Below are positions 34,806 through 46,888 of a DNA stretch of 64,000 nt, in pieces; positions within the stretch are counted from its first letter, which is position 1; each line of letters starts with the position of its first letter. The position numbers were made by a program, and so were the translations under genes. Location: NCBI GenBank assembly GCA_963930655.1, contig OZ005602.1, positions 23,883,840 through 23,947,839 on the forward strand, read 5' to 3'. This DNA is from Myrica gale (lineage: Eukaryota > Streptophyta > Magnoliopsida > Fagales > Myricaceae). Under the pieces are notes generated by a model. It was not told where the DNA came from. It was given only the letters and a program-made list of their open reading frames with translations, and did no database searches.

Positions 34806-35545
34806 GCCTATACTTTCTGTTAACTGTAAGGTGAAAATGCAGACAAAATGCTGGGCCCGGCCCTTATTAAATTCTCTAGTATTCTTTTGTCTGCACACAG
34901 TCCATTTCCTCTCTAAACTTCCAAGAATAAGTCAAATGTTGGCCACTCTTGTTTCTTCTTAACTGCAGTCCTTGTACGAGCAAGGGATCAGTTATTGCAA
35001 GCTGCAAGTCTCCTGGAAATTTTATTAGGAGTAATGCATATGGGTAACCTGGATATGATACTGTAGAAGCACGTGATGAAGTTTTTCTCTTTTCTTAACA
35101 CTTGTCGGCAACCCATCCCTCCTACAAGGTAAAGCTAACTTCCACATTACGTGACTGATGAGGGGAGGTGGTGTAACTCAAAACAGAAAGGAAGGACAAT
35201 CGTATTTGCTAATGGTAAGTGGGTTGGGGTTTCTCTCCGTCTCTCATGGAAGCTAGTGTTGTGGGAGGCCTGGGGAGCGGGTATGAGATTGCAGCACGTA
35301 GCTTTTGTTAACAAGCACGTCCAATTTATATTGGTGACATTTGAAAAGTCTAAACAATACAGTAGGAATGGACTTCTTGGAATATGAGATTCTTGTGCTA
35401 AGAGCTAAATGCAGTCAGGATAACTGAAGCAGTTGAACACCCCTCAGTAGCACGTTTTATTCTATTGCCCTTTGCATTCAAAGCAATAAACAGCTTGTGG
35501 TGAGCGTGGATGAATAGCCTTGTTTAAGACTCAATCAGATACCAA
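34806..35545. other. No gene recognised
   Basis: Unique-looking intergenic sequence between the TRIM and an LTR-like repeat. No open frame resembles a protein family. Confidence 0.4.
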
Positions 35546-36687
35546 CTACACCTAGAGGGGGTGAATAAGTTCTTCAATTTAAACTTTAAAACTATTCAAA
35601 GTATGCAATTCTTTTCTGCACAAACTACACAAACCAGATCAGAAAGTTCAGTACAAAGGATTACTTCCATACAAACATATTCAATCGAAGTAAATAATCA
35701 AACAAACGTTAGATCAATTTATTTCGAATCTGTATCCAAGATTCTCAATTCAAAGTCAAGAACAACACCTGAACATTCAGCTTGTGATTCACAACTAATC
35801 AACAATTGATCAAGAACAATATAAACAATATAAATCACTACAAAGAGACACCAAGATTGGTTATGAAGAGAAAATCTCTTGGAAACAAATTCCAAGAGAT
35901 AAAAACTCTTCGGGTCCTTAGACTGGGTAACGATTCCACTAGCTTTTCAAACTCGAAATACAAGGTGATCCATAGACTCAATAATAACCATAATCCTAGT
36001 TTAATACACTTGTTTTCTTACCCGAAACACACCGTTCGGATCTGCACCATAGCAGGGATCGAGAACCTCTCGTTCATTCGAAAAACTAAAAACCTTACCA
36101 CGCTGTCCATACCTTGCCGTTTCCCATTGTGAACTCATAACAACAGCAACTCTTCGAACAGGGCTCTTGGACCTTCAAGATTTCAGCAACCTCTGAAAAT
36201 CTCAAATTTCTTCTTGAGGAAATAACGATAGTGATCAGTAAACTTGAACTGAGAATCTTTAGAGAGATGTTTTACTTTTCAAGGCTCCATTCTCAGTTCT
36301 CACATAATTAAAGACTAAGAAAAATGGGCAGAAGGTTTCGAGAGGAGATTTCAGGTTGAACGCACAATCTACATTTTTCTCAGTTCCCTTTTTCTTCAAA
36401 GGAAAATGAGGTTATATCCTACGGGTATTTTTCAGTTAGGAGTAGAAGGTTCTGAGCTTCTTGGGTCAGTCATGACGTCACTCATTTAGTTAGAAACTGA
36501 CTAACCAATTTCTGTTTTAGTCGTTCTTTAATTCGCATTTCTGTCTAACTTGCATCTGACTCCAAGCTAACTTGAATCTTCTGAAGAAATACCCAGTTTA
36601 TGTACTGTAGTCTTCAGCTCTTCACAGAAGCTTCATTAACCTCAATATCTCAGGAAGTATAACACAATTACATACGAAGTCCTAACA
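35546..36687 (-). mobile_element. Probable solo LTR, minus orientation
   Basis: On the minus strand it begins TGTTAGGACTTCG at 36687 and ends in ATTCACCCCCTCTAGGTG near 35550. TTGGTATCTGATTGAG follows, resembling an initiator-tRNA primer site. The same start (TGTTAGG) and the same ending occur in the repeat at 45732-46691. No coding domains are present and no target duplication was confirmed. Confidence 0.55.
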
Positions 36688-37824
36688 ATGGGAATTTGCG
36701 ATGTAGACGTGGAGAAAACGAAAAGTCTCCGCACAGCTTGTTCCTATGCTTCTGCTTTTGTCTAGAGGCATCTGATGCCTTCTCTTTCTCTTCCCTCTTT
36801 ACGACTAGGGTGCCCGGACGGGGAACTCCTGCAATTCGATCACGATCCCGATCCAGGGTGCCCGTGCCCTCATCTCCTTCGGGACCCTCCACGTATGTTT
36901 GGAACATCAAAATTGAACTCTGCTCCAACAAAGCTCAGTGTTTGACAGTAGTATGGGAAATGTGAGGGTGACGTGTGCGGGTGCCTGCCAGACCTCTTCT
37001 CAATTATTCAACTTTGCATAAAGCTGACGGTCTATTTTTCTGATTCTAATAGATGGGACCGTTGTGAAATCTTATGTACTACATTACAGCAACAATAGGA
37101 GTTGGAAATTTGCAGTTCATGACAGTAAGTAGGATAGAGTAAAGATCAATGTAATTACAAAGCATAGAGTGTTTCAGTGCCTCACAAGGCCTATGAACTT
37201 CAACATTTACACAACCGGGGAGTAAAAAAGACACAAGGAAAGATGCTGGGCACTGGGAGTAGGGAGCACAGAAATGTTACTTGATAGCAAAGTATACAGT
37301 TTTATAGCTTTGTGGGTAGAATCTTACCAGCAGACAGGTGGGGAGCATACACATTCGTGTGAATGCCTGAAGAAAGGTCCCCCAGCCTCACCCCACCCCC
37401 ATCATATTTCCTTTTCAATCTGATTTCGTTTTCATCAGCTAGTCTTTGGGGCATGTCAATAAGTCTTCTGCCCAATTCAAGAGCTCTTGAATGTAGGGAC
37501 TACGGTCATAAATCATATTGGTGGAACTTATTTAGCCTGTATTTTTCTGGTAAAAAAGGAATTTATTAGCTTTGACTAAAACAGGGGATTGACAGCCTTA
37601 AACCTTACGTGTGATTTGCATATAGTACTAATCTAAGGCCTTTAAGCCTAAGTACTTTTGTAATGTCATCAAAAAGGGCTAATTTTGAACTTTAAAGTTG
37701 AAAGGAAGGTCCATTTAAGTACATCCCCTGTTAAGCCATGTATTTTTTTTTGAGTTTGTAGGAGAAAATCATGAGAGTGAATTTTTATGAGTTTGTAAAA
37801 AGTTGATGAAAAAGTTAGAGTTAA

Positions 37825-38165
37825 ATACTATGCACTCTCTAATTATTGATGTCATAACACTTTGCATTTCAATATATTATTTTTGTCACATTATACTCAC
37901 CAACTTTTGATTTCAGGACTTTTCACTATCCATTACAATTTTCGATTAATTTAGATGACAAATGATTTTTTGACGATGTGCAAAAGACAATTTTATCTCC
38001 ATATTTTTTGTTGTTAGTGAACATTTTATAAGGGTAGAATAGTAATTTTTGATATAAAAAAATAAATTTCCTTCCAAACTGATCGAAAATTTTAATAGAA
38101 TGTACAAAGTGTCTGAAATCAAATAGGTTGTAGGAAAAAATGTTGAAATTTGTGTGACAATTTTG
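37825..38165. repeat. AT-rich fold-back repeat, second copy
   Basis: It matches the repeat at 5620-5975 in reverse orientation. Shared blocks include TTTTTGTCACATTATACTCA, AACTTTTGATTTCAG and TTTTCGATTAATTTAGA. Ends were not fixed. Confidence 0.55.
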
Positions 38166-38594
38166 AGAATATGATGTTCAGTCCTAAAAATTTTGGAGTT
38201 AATTTTTTTTTGCATTATTAAACATCACCGTTTGGTGGAAGGAAAATCAAGGAAAACCCAATCGGTTCAGATTTGGTTGAATTCTTTTATTCCATGTTTC
38301 CAATGTATATTCCCACCGGATGATTCGCTACTGGGTTGGCTCCTGGGGCAGGACAGCTTCTACAGCACTTTGCACCGATAGGCAATACTAATTTGCAAGC
38401 CCCATTTGGCAAAACCTCTCGTTAAGCGGTTGTTTTCTTGTTCATTCTATTATCTCCTGACCATTGGGACCATATTGCAAGTAGCTCTTAACTGCTGCAG
38501 ATTAATAGCTCTACTAGAGCCCAGCATACACTAATCGTGTTACAGCTCTTATTCTCAAATTATCGACTCCATTATTTAGCATTAAAAAATAAAA

Positions 38595-38795
38595 CCCATG
38601 TGAGGGTGGCCTAGATGATGGCCGCTTGGTCTTCTCCGAACCTTGAGCTCGCTGTCTAGGGTTCCAATACCACACTCCGCTCTGCTCGGAATTTTGTTGT
38701 TCCTGGACCTGTGAGCTTAAGGTTTGTGTTGGACCCTGTGTGCTCCGTTACTGTCTCAGAGTGGGTCGAGACTGTGATTTCACAATAAAAAAAAT
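38595..38795 (+). mobile_element. Possible tRNA-derived SINE
   Basis: TGGCCTAGATGATGGCC resembles a Pol III A-box and GGGTTCCAATACCA a B-box at tRNA-like spacing. A non-coding body follows and ends near ACAATAAAAAAAATCC. No target duplication was confirmed. Confidence 0.45.
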
Positions 38796-40653
38796 CCGAA
38801 ATTAGAAGTATAAATGAATATTGAGAGATAATCAAAAGTTGAAACTTACCACTTCATAAGTTTAGCGCCGCAACAAATCTTGAAGAGATTAGACGACTCA
38901 CAATCTAGCCAATTAAGTCATTGATATTATCCAAAAAAGGGAATCAAACTCGAGGGCACCTGATTTACATGCCCATGTGAGCCTTAACTATGAGCCAACT
39001 TAAGGTAGGTTAGTCTAAATAATTTCATATAAAAAAGATCAAACTATCCATCAATTAAGGTCCAGTTAAGTTCTAATTCTATAACATTAAAAGTGGAATG
39101 ATAAGAAGTTGGTGAGTTCGAAAAGGGAACATATAGTACTTCAATTATAGTTTTTAGATTGCTCTGGGTATAACATAATAATGCATTATAATAACACGAA
39201 AGGATAAATCCAGCGAATTTCTTTTTTTTTTTTTTTTCTACGCAAATCCAGCGAATTTCGTTCGTATTAAATGTCTTTCTAAGCGTTCGTATTAAATGTT
39301 TAAGTTAATAATGCACTCATAATTAATATCTTGGATACTATTGAACGGCTGAGATCCGATCTGGAATTCTGTTTCTCTGGAGAATCCGAAGTCTTTTTTT
39401 TTTTTAACATTGGTGTTGGGATGCGTGAGGAGCCTGACATAATAGAAAGCCGCGTGTGGTTAATAATCTTTATTTACTGGCATGTTTAATTGTTAATTGT
39501 TTATAGTAAATTGCGTGCGATTCTTTCTTTAAAAACTCCGAGAGAGAATTCAAAAATCCAGGCTGGCTAGCTTCTGAAAACAGTACAGATTCCCGGTTCA
39601 GAGCTCCTCCCTCCCTCTTCCCCAAACAAACAACGAAGAAAGTGGAAGAAAATGATAAACGAATAAACAATATTATATTGTCGGCCTCATGTTTTTAGGC
39701 TCCCAGGTCCCGAGGTCCGAGTTCCCACCTGTAGTACAGAACAAACGCTCACTCTGTCACTCTTATCACCCCAAGAGAGTTTTCAAACGCAAAATGCCAA
39801 CTTGGTTTTAGCATCAGAAAACGACTATACTAGGCACTTTGAGCCAAGTCCCAATACAAACCTTTGAGCACATCTGGCTTTGATCTGGAGTGCACCTGCT
39901 GAAGCTGGAACGTCGTCGTCGTTGCTAATCCAAAATGTTGTCTATTTTGGTCTAAAACTGCAATGTTTATGTTTAGCTTGCCATGTTGTCGAACGGATAC
40001 TCCAAGGTTCATTCTCTCTGTCTCCTCTCTCTCTCTCTGGAGTTTGTAGAACTCGTTCTTTGCTCTGCGTTTTGTTTGTTTGCGATCACACCAGACACTG
40101 TTTTTCGTTAAGAGGCTTATACTCCCTGTTTCATTGTCGGGTTTAGGTGCCTTCTGCTACATTCTGTTAGTATAAAGGCGTGTGCTTTAATTAGTTTCAG
40201 AGTGTTAAACAAAGACCCTCTTGGCTTTTAGATGCTTCTATTTTGAACCTTGATGCTAAAGCCTCTTGAAGCTCAAGTGAATCACGGGAAACCTCTGATT
40301 TGATCATTATATGAGGTGGTTTAAACGTAAAGGCAAACGCTTTAATTAGTTTGAACATCTGTTCCTTCTTTTTCAACTCAACTTTTTATTCTTAGTAGTT
40401 TTTAATCCTGATTAAAGGGAGCTAAGTAAAACCCCAAGTTACTTTATTTCTAAAATACAGTCTGTTCCCTGCCACTACCACAGGGTTTAAGGCAGATTCC
40501 CGGGATTCTCGGTCCTTCTTGGGGGGCAATTTGTGGATGCTAGTAAGATTTGGTACCCCATACTTCTAATAGTTTGGAATTTCACTCCCTGTAGCTGTTA
40601 GAAGCACATTGAAATAGATCTGTTTCAACTTTTGGGGACTTGATCTTTGAGCA

Positions 40654-42036
40654 ATGGCTCATGTGGCCACTAAACCCTCAAAACCCTCCTCAAACATATC
40701 AGAAATTGTCTCCAAATTTGCTAAAGTTTGTAAATTGAGATCCATTGGCGTCATTCACTCTGAAAATACTAATCAGCACAACCAGCAACACCATCACTAC
40801 CACTGTTACCACAACCCCAATGACAATACTTCACCGTTGGGTGAGGATAGCAGCGATGCAACTGAGGAGACAGAATGCGATGGAGAGAAAGTTCATCCAC
40901 AACCTATTGAAGTATCAAGCAGAAGCACTGTGTGTGGTGATGGGGAGATCACAGAGTTATTTGACACAGTTTCAGCGCTCAAATTGGCTTATATTCAGCT
41001 TCAAGAAGCTCATATTCCCTATAGTTCAGATAAGATTATAGCCGCTGATGAACTTGTTGTGGCTCGACTAGAAGCACTCTGCAAGATTAAGCGTGTATAT
41101 AAGGAGAAACAATTCTCAAACAAAGAAAAGTTAGATTCCTCTGCCTGCAGTCAATTGAAAGTGAGAATTGCAGCCAGTGAGAGGCTGTTGAAAGACTTAA
41201 AGTCCCAAGTCAAAGCAAAAAGCTCTGAGATTTTTTGTTTGCAACAAGAACTTCGGGGTTTGGAGTTGGGGAATACGGAACTGGTGGAGAAGGTCAGGCA
41301 AATAAGCCTGGCGAAGAAGAATGCAAGGCTTTTGAGCATTTGTGCACTCAGTGATGCTTTTAAAGCTGCTTCTAAGTCGATTCATGATTTTGCAAAGCCA
41401 TTAATTAGCTTAATGAAAGCTTCAGGTTGGGATCTAGATCTGGCAGCAAAATCAATCGAGGATGCAGTTGTTTATTCTAAAAGGTCCCACAAGAAGTATG
41501 CATTTGAAGCCTATATCTCACGGAGAATGTTTTATGGATTTACATTTAAATCCTATAATGTGAGTGCAATTATGAGGTTTGATGATCCAATTGATGCACT
41601 GACAGAATACCCAAATTCAGATTTTGAAGAATTCTGTAGGAAAAAGTATCTCTTAGTCGTTCATCCAATGCTGGAAGCATCATTCTTCGGCAACCTTGAT
41701 CACAGGACATTTGTGTTGAGTGGCAAGCATCCCAGGACACCGTTCTACCAAATATTTGCGAAGATGGCAACGTGGGTCTGGGTTCTACAAGGCATTGCAA
41801 CCTCAATAGATCCAGAGGCAAAAATATTTACTGTCGACAGAGGCATCAAATTCTCAGATGTTCATATGGAATCTGTTGAGGAGGATACGAAAGGTGCAGC
41901 TGTGGCTGATGGAGAGCGGGCTATACGTAGAGTTGAGCTTATGGTCATGCCTGGGTTTAAAATTGGAGAGTCATGGTTGAGGTCTCTGGTGTATCTTTCA
42001 AATCTGAAACCATCGCCTAGCAACCTTGTGTGTTGA
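40654..42036 (+). CDS. DUF641 protein (GIL1/IRKI-like)
   Basis: A single-exon frame encodes 460 aa. It has a conserved N-terminal ISEIVSKFAKVCKLRSIGV segment (residues 15-33) and a low-complexity His/Asn/Ser/acidic linker (34-98). The DUF641 core includes LFDTVSALKLAYIQLQEAH (102-120) and ADELVVARLEAL (131-142). A predicted coiled coil covers about 155-235. The C-terminal half is conserved, with FEEFCRKKYLLVVHPMLEAS and a closing KIGESWLRSLVYL. Arabidopsis relatives are GIL1, needed for loss of gravitropism in light, and IRKI, a partner of the IRK receptor kinase. No enzymatic motif is present, and a scaffold role is inference. It stands 651 bp from the convergently transcribed OFP17 gene. 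Confidence 0.88.
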   Translation: MAHVATKPSKPSSNISEIVSKFAKVCKLRSIGVIHSENTNQHNQQHHHYHCYHNPNDNTSPLGEDSSDATEETECDGEKVHPQPIEVSSRSTVCGDGEITELFDTVSALKLAYIQLQEAHIPYSSDKIIAADELVVARLEALCKIKRVYKEKQFSNKEKLDSSACSQLKVRIAASERLLKDLKSQVKAKSSEIFCLQQELRGLELGNTELVEKVRQISLAKKNARLLSICALSDAFKAASKSIHDFAKPLISLMKASGWDLDLAAKSIEDAVVYSKRSHKKYAFEAYISRRMFYGFTFKSYNVSAIMRFDDPIDALTEYPNSDFEEFCRKKYLLVVHPMLEASFFGNLDHRTFVLSGKHPRTPFYQIFAKMATWVWVLQGIATSIDPEAKIFTVDRGIKFSDVHMESVEEDTKGAAVADGERAIRRVELMVMPGFKIGESWLRSLVYLSNLKPSPSNLVC

Positions 42037-42687
42037 AAATGTTGATAATTAGGTTAAGGTTTTTTTTTTTCTTGGCAATTAGGTTAAGGTTGTTGAAAGG
42101 TGTTATTTGAGTTTTGAAAAACGGAGCTGGTAGCTAGTTTTACCATTGGTTACACAAGCTACCAGTTTTTGATAACTCTACGGTGGAGGCTGCAAGGATC
42201 TTGTTAATTACTTTCAGAATTGTAAATAGATGTGTATTAACATATTGCTTTTGTTCAATTTTTCTCTTTTGCCGGTAAAGCCATCAAAATTTATTACGTT
42301 TATTTGTCACCTACTGAACGACGTAAGTTAGCTCCAAAGTTAACGGGTTGCAGACGTCTTGCTAGAAACATATCTTTTGACTAGAACAACATTATAACCT
42401 TTACAAGCTTGTTTTTTCTCTCTTTAATTTGAAACAAGCATATGGGTGATGAGCATCGTTTTCAACCTTGCCGGATTAAGTTCTGATTGAAGTACATTTT
42501 TCTCCCTCCTTTCTCAACTGCAGAACAAGCTCGTGTAGCTGCTAATACAAATTTTCAGTGTTCTTGAATTATTTTCTCTCTGTACAAGACAAATATAACG
42601 CATAAAGAGAGAAAATGAGAGGGAGGAAATAACCGGCTATCAGAGGGAAAAATAAGAGAAGAAAAAGAAGTCCTGATTGCAGGATCA

Positions 42688-43242
42688 CTATGGACTGTTA
42701 TCAACTTCATCATCCTTGGTGGAAAACAAGTCTCTGCATAGTTCTCCATAGAATCTACAAACCAAATCGATGAAAACTGGGCTCTTTAGATTCTTCCAGC
42801 AACGGAGAAGCTCCTCCACATCCATCAAGTCCCTCACTTTCCCTTCTTCAACGATCATCTGCGCCAAATAGTTCTCAAAACTTCTGCATGCGTCATCCAT
42901 GTCTTCGTCCGCTGAAGCTTCCCTTTTGCCAGCCCTGCTGACCCTCACGTAAGCCGGTGTAATAGGTGATGGAAAGAGCTTTCCTTCACGACCACCACTA
43001 GGTACACTCAGAAGCTCCCTCAGTCTGTCCATGTCTTTTGTCTTCCTAATTGAACAGCAACTTGTTAGTAACCCAGTTATCCGATTCTTTCTAGGACTCT
43101 TTCCATCTTTGGTACGGTGAGGGCAAAATCCACGAGCTCTTATAAATACTGGTTTCCTGAGCCTGAATTTGAAGATTTGAAGAAATTTTCTGCATGGGAT
43201 TAGAAGCTTGGATCTGAAGGCAGACAATGCTTTCACTGTCAT
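42688..43242 (-). CDS. OFP17: OVATE family protein OFP17-like
   Basis: A single exon encodes 184 aa. The N-terminus is basic (MTVKALSAFRSKLLIPCRKF) and a Ser/Lys-rich middle follows. The C-terminal OVATE-type domain runs from about residue 122: SFENYLAQMIVEEGKVRDLM, then DVEELLRCWKNLKSPVFIDLV and FYGELCRDLF. OVATE proteins are plant transcriptional repressors that bind TALE homeodomain proteins and affect organ shape. OFP17 is the divergent short member with this FENYLAQMIVEEGK pattern. A second OVATE gene of a different type lies 3.6 kb away on the opposite strand, as in Arabidopsis. Confidence 0.87.
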   Translation of the reverse strand: MTVKALSAFRSKLLIPCRKFLQIFKFRLRKPVFIRARGFCPHRTKDGKSPRKNRITGLLTSCCSIRKTKDMDRLRELLSVPSGGREGKLFPSPITPAYVRVSRAGKREASADEDMDDACRSFENYLAQMIVEEGKVRDLMDVEELLRCWKNLKSPVFIDLVCRFYGELCRDLFSTKDDEVDNSP

Positions 43243-44503
43243 CTCTAATTATTGTACCCTGAGTGCGGTTGAAGGAATGGAGCAGAGTGGTCGCTTTTGT
43301 TGCTTTTGATTTCTTTGGAAGGTGAGGTGGTGTGCTTCAAACTTGGTTGGGTTGACGGTTGGTGCAACAGAAGGAAATAGAGAAGGGGAGAGAGAGAGCT
43401 TAGAACTGAATGGTTTTCAGAGAGAACGAGATTGTTAAGAGGATGTTGGGTTAAGGTCGTTTGTGATACTCAGTACTACAGCAGACAACAGCTAACTGGT
43501 GCTGGTGGGTTTCACGTCTTGGTAGAGTGGGATACCTCATTGCAAGTCAATTCCTGACTTGGCTACTTGCCCTCGGACAGTGTATCGGAGAGGTTTGGAG
43601 GCACGTTATGGACCTATTCTAATTTGATATTAAGGCCAGCTGCTTTGTTATTACGAAACACATACCATTCTACTTGCTTTATACCACACGTTTTGGTGAT
43701 TAGAGGTATCTTTATGGGTTGAATCTATCAACTGGTTCAGAAATTTCAAGCAACTTGCTATATTGGGAGGGCCCTTTGTGCGCCTATTGCTTGAAATGCT
43801 GCTATTTTGTCAATTTGCAGCTCACCATTTCAGCCCTGTCCTTGCCAAATTCCCTTACACTTGTGTTTTCCTAAAGAGACAGATCATTTACTTGATTTAC
43901 ATGAATATATATTAAGGCTTGATGGTGACAGTACAATATATAACTCCATCAGGTGAAAGAAAACATAATTTTTAAGTAGTTTCTTTAGAGTCATCTCAGC
44001 AAAAAAAAAAAGTTTCTTTAGTCAAACGCAGCTGGACTTGATGTGATTTGAAAGGGAGTGCCAAGTTAACAGAACATCAATTATCTAATGGGCTTCGGAA
44101 TTTTTCAGGCTCATCATAAAGTGAACCACAACAATGTCAGAAATAATATATGTAGGCCCATCAGTGTAGGATGTTGCTGCACTCCAAATACAAGGATGGG
44201 GATCCAGAACGAATTGGGCTGAACAGCAATATTGTTTGAATGAAGCAACAGATAAAAGGTATTGTAGTCTTGAGAGCATTGGAAACCATCATAAGCAAAG
44301 GTTGGAAGCTTAGGCCATAATATACGGGGTTTAGGGAAACAGACAATACTGGAAGAAACTAAAAAGACTAAAAAAAAGCTCACTTGGTTGTGGCTACTCT
44401 TATTGATCAATATTTAAGGAAGGAAGCGACCAACCATCTGCTACCCTCCTATTGGAATGTCCTCCACTCCTTTTCAGGCAGCCCATCTGCTTGCCTCCTA
44501 CTT
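43243..44503. other. OFP17 upstream region; no other gene seen
   Basis: This is the promoter and 5' region of OFP17, with a GA-rich leader-like tract at 43380-43400. Beyond it is intergenic sequence with short frames only. Confidence 0.4.
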
Positions 44504-44523
44504 GAACCAGAACTCTGTCCTGG

Positions 44524-44744
44524 TTTTATTTTCAGATTCCTCTGGTTGGTCTTTGGTCTGGATCCCAAGGAAGCTCAACGTTTTTGCTCATCAGGCTGCT
44601 CAATGGAGTCTCCGATCTCATTTTCAGGGGTTTCTCGATTTGGTCTCTATCCCTGGGACCCTTGCATCCTGGCTTGGTTAATGTAGTTGCTTATTTCCGC
44701 TTTCAGTTGTATGGTTTACTCATTAAAAAAGAAAGAAAGAAGAA
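44524..44744 (+). mobile_element. 5'-truncated LINE tail with 20-bp duplication
   Basis: The insert carries SDSSGWSLVWIPRKLNVFAH and then QAAQWSL, the end of a plant LINE RNase H domain. A stop and an A/G-rich tail (AAAAAAGAAAGAAAGAAG) follow. The flanks are a perfect 20-bp repeat, GAACCAGAACTCTGTCCTGG at 44504-44523 and 44745-44764. Total length is 221 bp. Confidence 0.9.
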
Positions 44745-44764
44745 GAACCAGAACTCTGTCCTGG

Positions 44765-45731
44765 GAAGAGTTCTAACAGAAACACAGTCATGCAGCAGGT
44801 TTCCCGAGTCTGCAGAGTAGTTGCAATGGACATCGTACCTGGTTTTCATGCAGGGAAGTTTGATGGCTTCGGGTTTATGGCCTTTAGTACCCTAGTTATG
44901 GTATGATATATTCCCTTTCCACTCAACTATCTAGCAATAATTCCAAACCCGCGAAGACTTTGACATGGTATGCCATGATTGGTAACCTCAGCTTTGCTTA
45001 TCAGCAAGAATTTGGCTGGGACCAGTGACAATTTCCAGCGCCGGGCAGGTCACATGTGGGCCTTCGACATTGAGCAGCTTACAAAAGGCATAAAACATCA
45101 TCGCTAATGGAGCATGAATTTAAGGGAAAAATAGCACTTGGCAGACAAATGGGTCTTTCCTGTTACAAAAAACATCATTGCCTTTTCTTTTGAGCATTCC
45201 TAATCATCATTGCTCCTAATGGAAGAACTCAAAAAAAAAAAAATACAGAGAGAAGATAATCCAGGTACGAAGTTGATACGTCTTGAAGTGGCTGCAACCC
45301 ATTGGTAATCACAATTATGCATAACAAGTGCTAATGGCGCATACGAAGCGGAAACTTGTTTTTATTGGTTTGGAACTTTCAAGCTTCGTCTTTTGGACTT
45401 TTTTCTTTCTTGAATAATGCCCTTTCATTACATTAGAAACTATAGTACAAAATAAACAGTCAAACCAGCTATGGATCTAAGCAGATCAAGCTGCTAAACA
45501 ACAAGTTTAGCGGGGCTCAAAAGAGTCTAAAGGCTATTAAATACTCCATGCCGGGCAGAGAGAGCAGCGTGGTTGGACACAGTAGATGGCACTACCGAAA
45601 CCAAAGTGCTAGTTACACTATTAAATAGCGCGGACAGATTTTGATTTGCAAGATCACCGTGCACAAGCCAAAGGAAACTCATCTTAAATGACATTCCTGC
45701 TCCCTTGCTTTCAAGCCAATCTTTTCAAGTG
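44765..45731. other. No gene recognised
   Basis: Intergenic sequence without recognisable coding or transposon structure apart from short A-runs. Confidence 0.4.
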
Positions 45732-46691
45732 TGTTAGGTTATTTTTGTGTTGGCATTATTCCGTGTCAAAATATGTCGTGTTTGAGTTGTAAGTATGGTT
45801 ACATGTTCAAGAGTTAGTGTTCTGTTGTATATGTCATCCCGTGCAACCAGCGCTCGACCGTCCTTGGAATATGCAGACAGACTCGCAGCGCTCGACCAGC
45901 GCTCGAGCGCCTTCTGAAGAACATTATACAGAGACGCCACGCTCGACAGCAGCTCGACAGCAGCTCGAGCGACACTATGAAAAATTAAGACAGAAGCCTT
46001 GCGTTCGACGAGCGCTCGACCGACGCTCGAGCGGTCTCCGGCGAATTTCAAAAAATGCTGAATTTATGGAGTTTCCTTTTGGGAAGAGAGGTGAAACCCT
46101 AACATGTTCGAGTGTGGCCGTCCAAAAAGTTTTTTCAAGGAGTTTTTGAATATTTTGGCTGCCTCTTTTCTTAGAGAGAAGGGTTGTGAGTTTTTGGTGC
46201 TTCAAGGTAGAGAATATCTTCCTCAATCTTCAAACATATTGTGTTGATTCCTTCATGGTGGTGAAGGAGTGCTGAAGAACAAGATTGTTCGTGGAGATCT
46301 TTAAGAAGTACCTCAAGGCGTTGAGGTGAATGCCGCTTGGAGCGGGTCTGAGCGAGGTAGCTTAGATTATTACTTCAGGGGTGTCAGAGTCAAGCAACTG
46401 GGGTTGCCCGTGTCTGAATCACTGTTGAAAGTTATTCTTCTTAGTGGATTTCGGGTGGCTGCTAACCCGGAGTGGTTTTTCCTTTGAATAGTATTTCAAA
46501 GGTTTTCCACTTCGTCATCAAATCGCTTGTCTCCTTATGTTTGATTGATCTTGCTTTTCAAGTTGATTTTCGGTTTTGATGATTGTGTTGAATTGATTGT
46601 TCGATCTAGGCTGTTCAGTATTAAAACTTGTTTTAATATTGTATTTGTTTAAATAATTTTTATAATTCACCTATTCACCCCCCTCTAGGTG
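45732..46691 (+). mobile_element. Probable solo LTR with CGCTCGAG-rich block
   Basis: It begins TGTTAGGTTATTTTTG and ends ATTCACCCCCCTCTAGGTG, matching the two ends of the minus-strand repeat at 35546-36687. The flanks AAGTG and AAGTC are at best an imperfect 5-bp duplication. The block 45845-46040 is GC-rich and crowded with GCGCTCGACC, CTCGACAGCAG and GCTCGAGCG units. It ends less than 200 bp before the start codon of the next OVATE gene, so it probably lies in that gene's promoter. Confidence 0.6.
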
Positions 46692-46888
46692 AAGTCAGGG
46701 TCTAAACTAGGTGTTTCAAAGTGGACCCCATTTCTTTCCCTGCCTTTTATTTACCGAACTTGGCTACTCTTTATTCTTGTTGTCTTCACTCTTACTCCTA
46801 TTATATTTCATAACTCAAGTAGCACAGACAAGGGAAACGCAAACCAACTCCGAGAGGAGGCTGTCCCAGTGAACGAGTTCCATCTTTG

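Larger units (their letters stand above)
36688..40653. other. No gene recognised; DUF641 gene 5' region at the right end
   Basis: Most of this stretch is intergenic and AT-rich, with a repeat near 37825 and a SINE-like unit near 38595. From about 39880 the sequence looks like a transcribed leader: a CT-repeat at 40017-40042 and T-rich tracts before the start codon at 40654. A spliced 5' UTR is possible but not provable here. Confidence 0.35.

Noticed and set aside
45817-46149. 110-codon frame rich in Arg/Ser/Leu
   Set aside because: It is produced by the CGCTCGAG-type repeat block inside an LTR-like repeat. The opposite strand gives an equally long frame.
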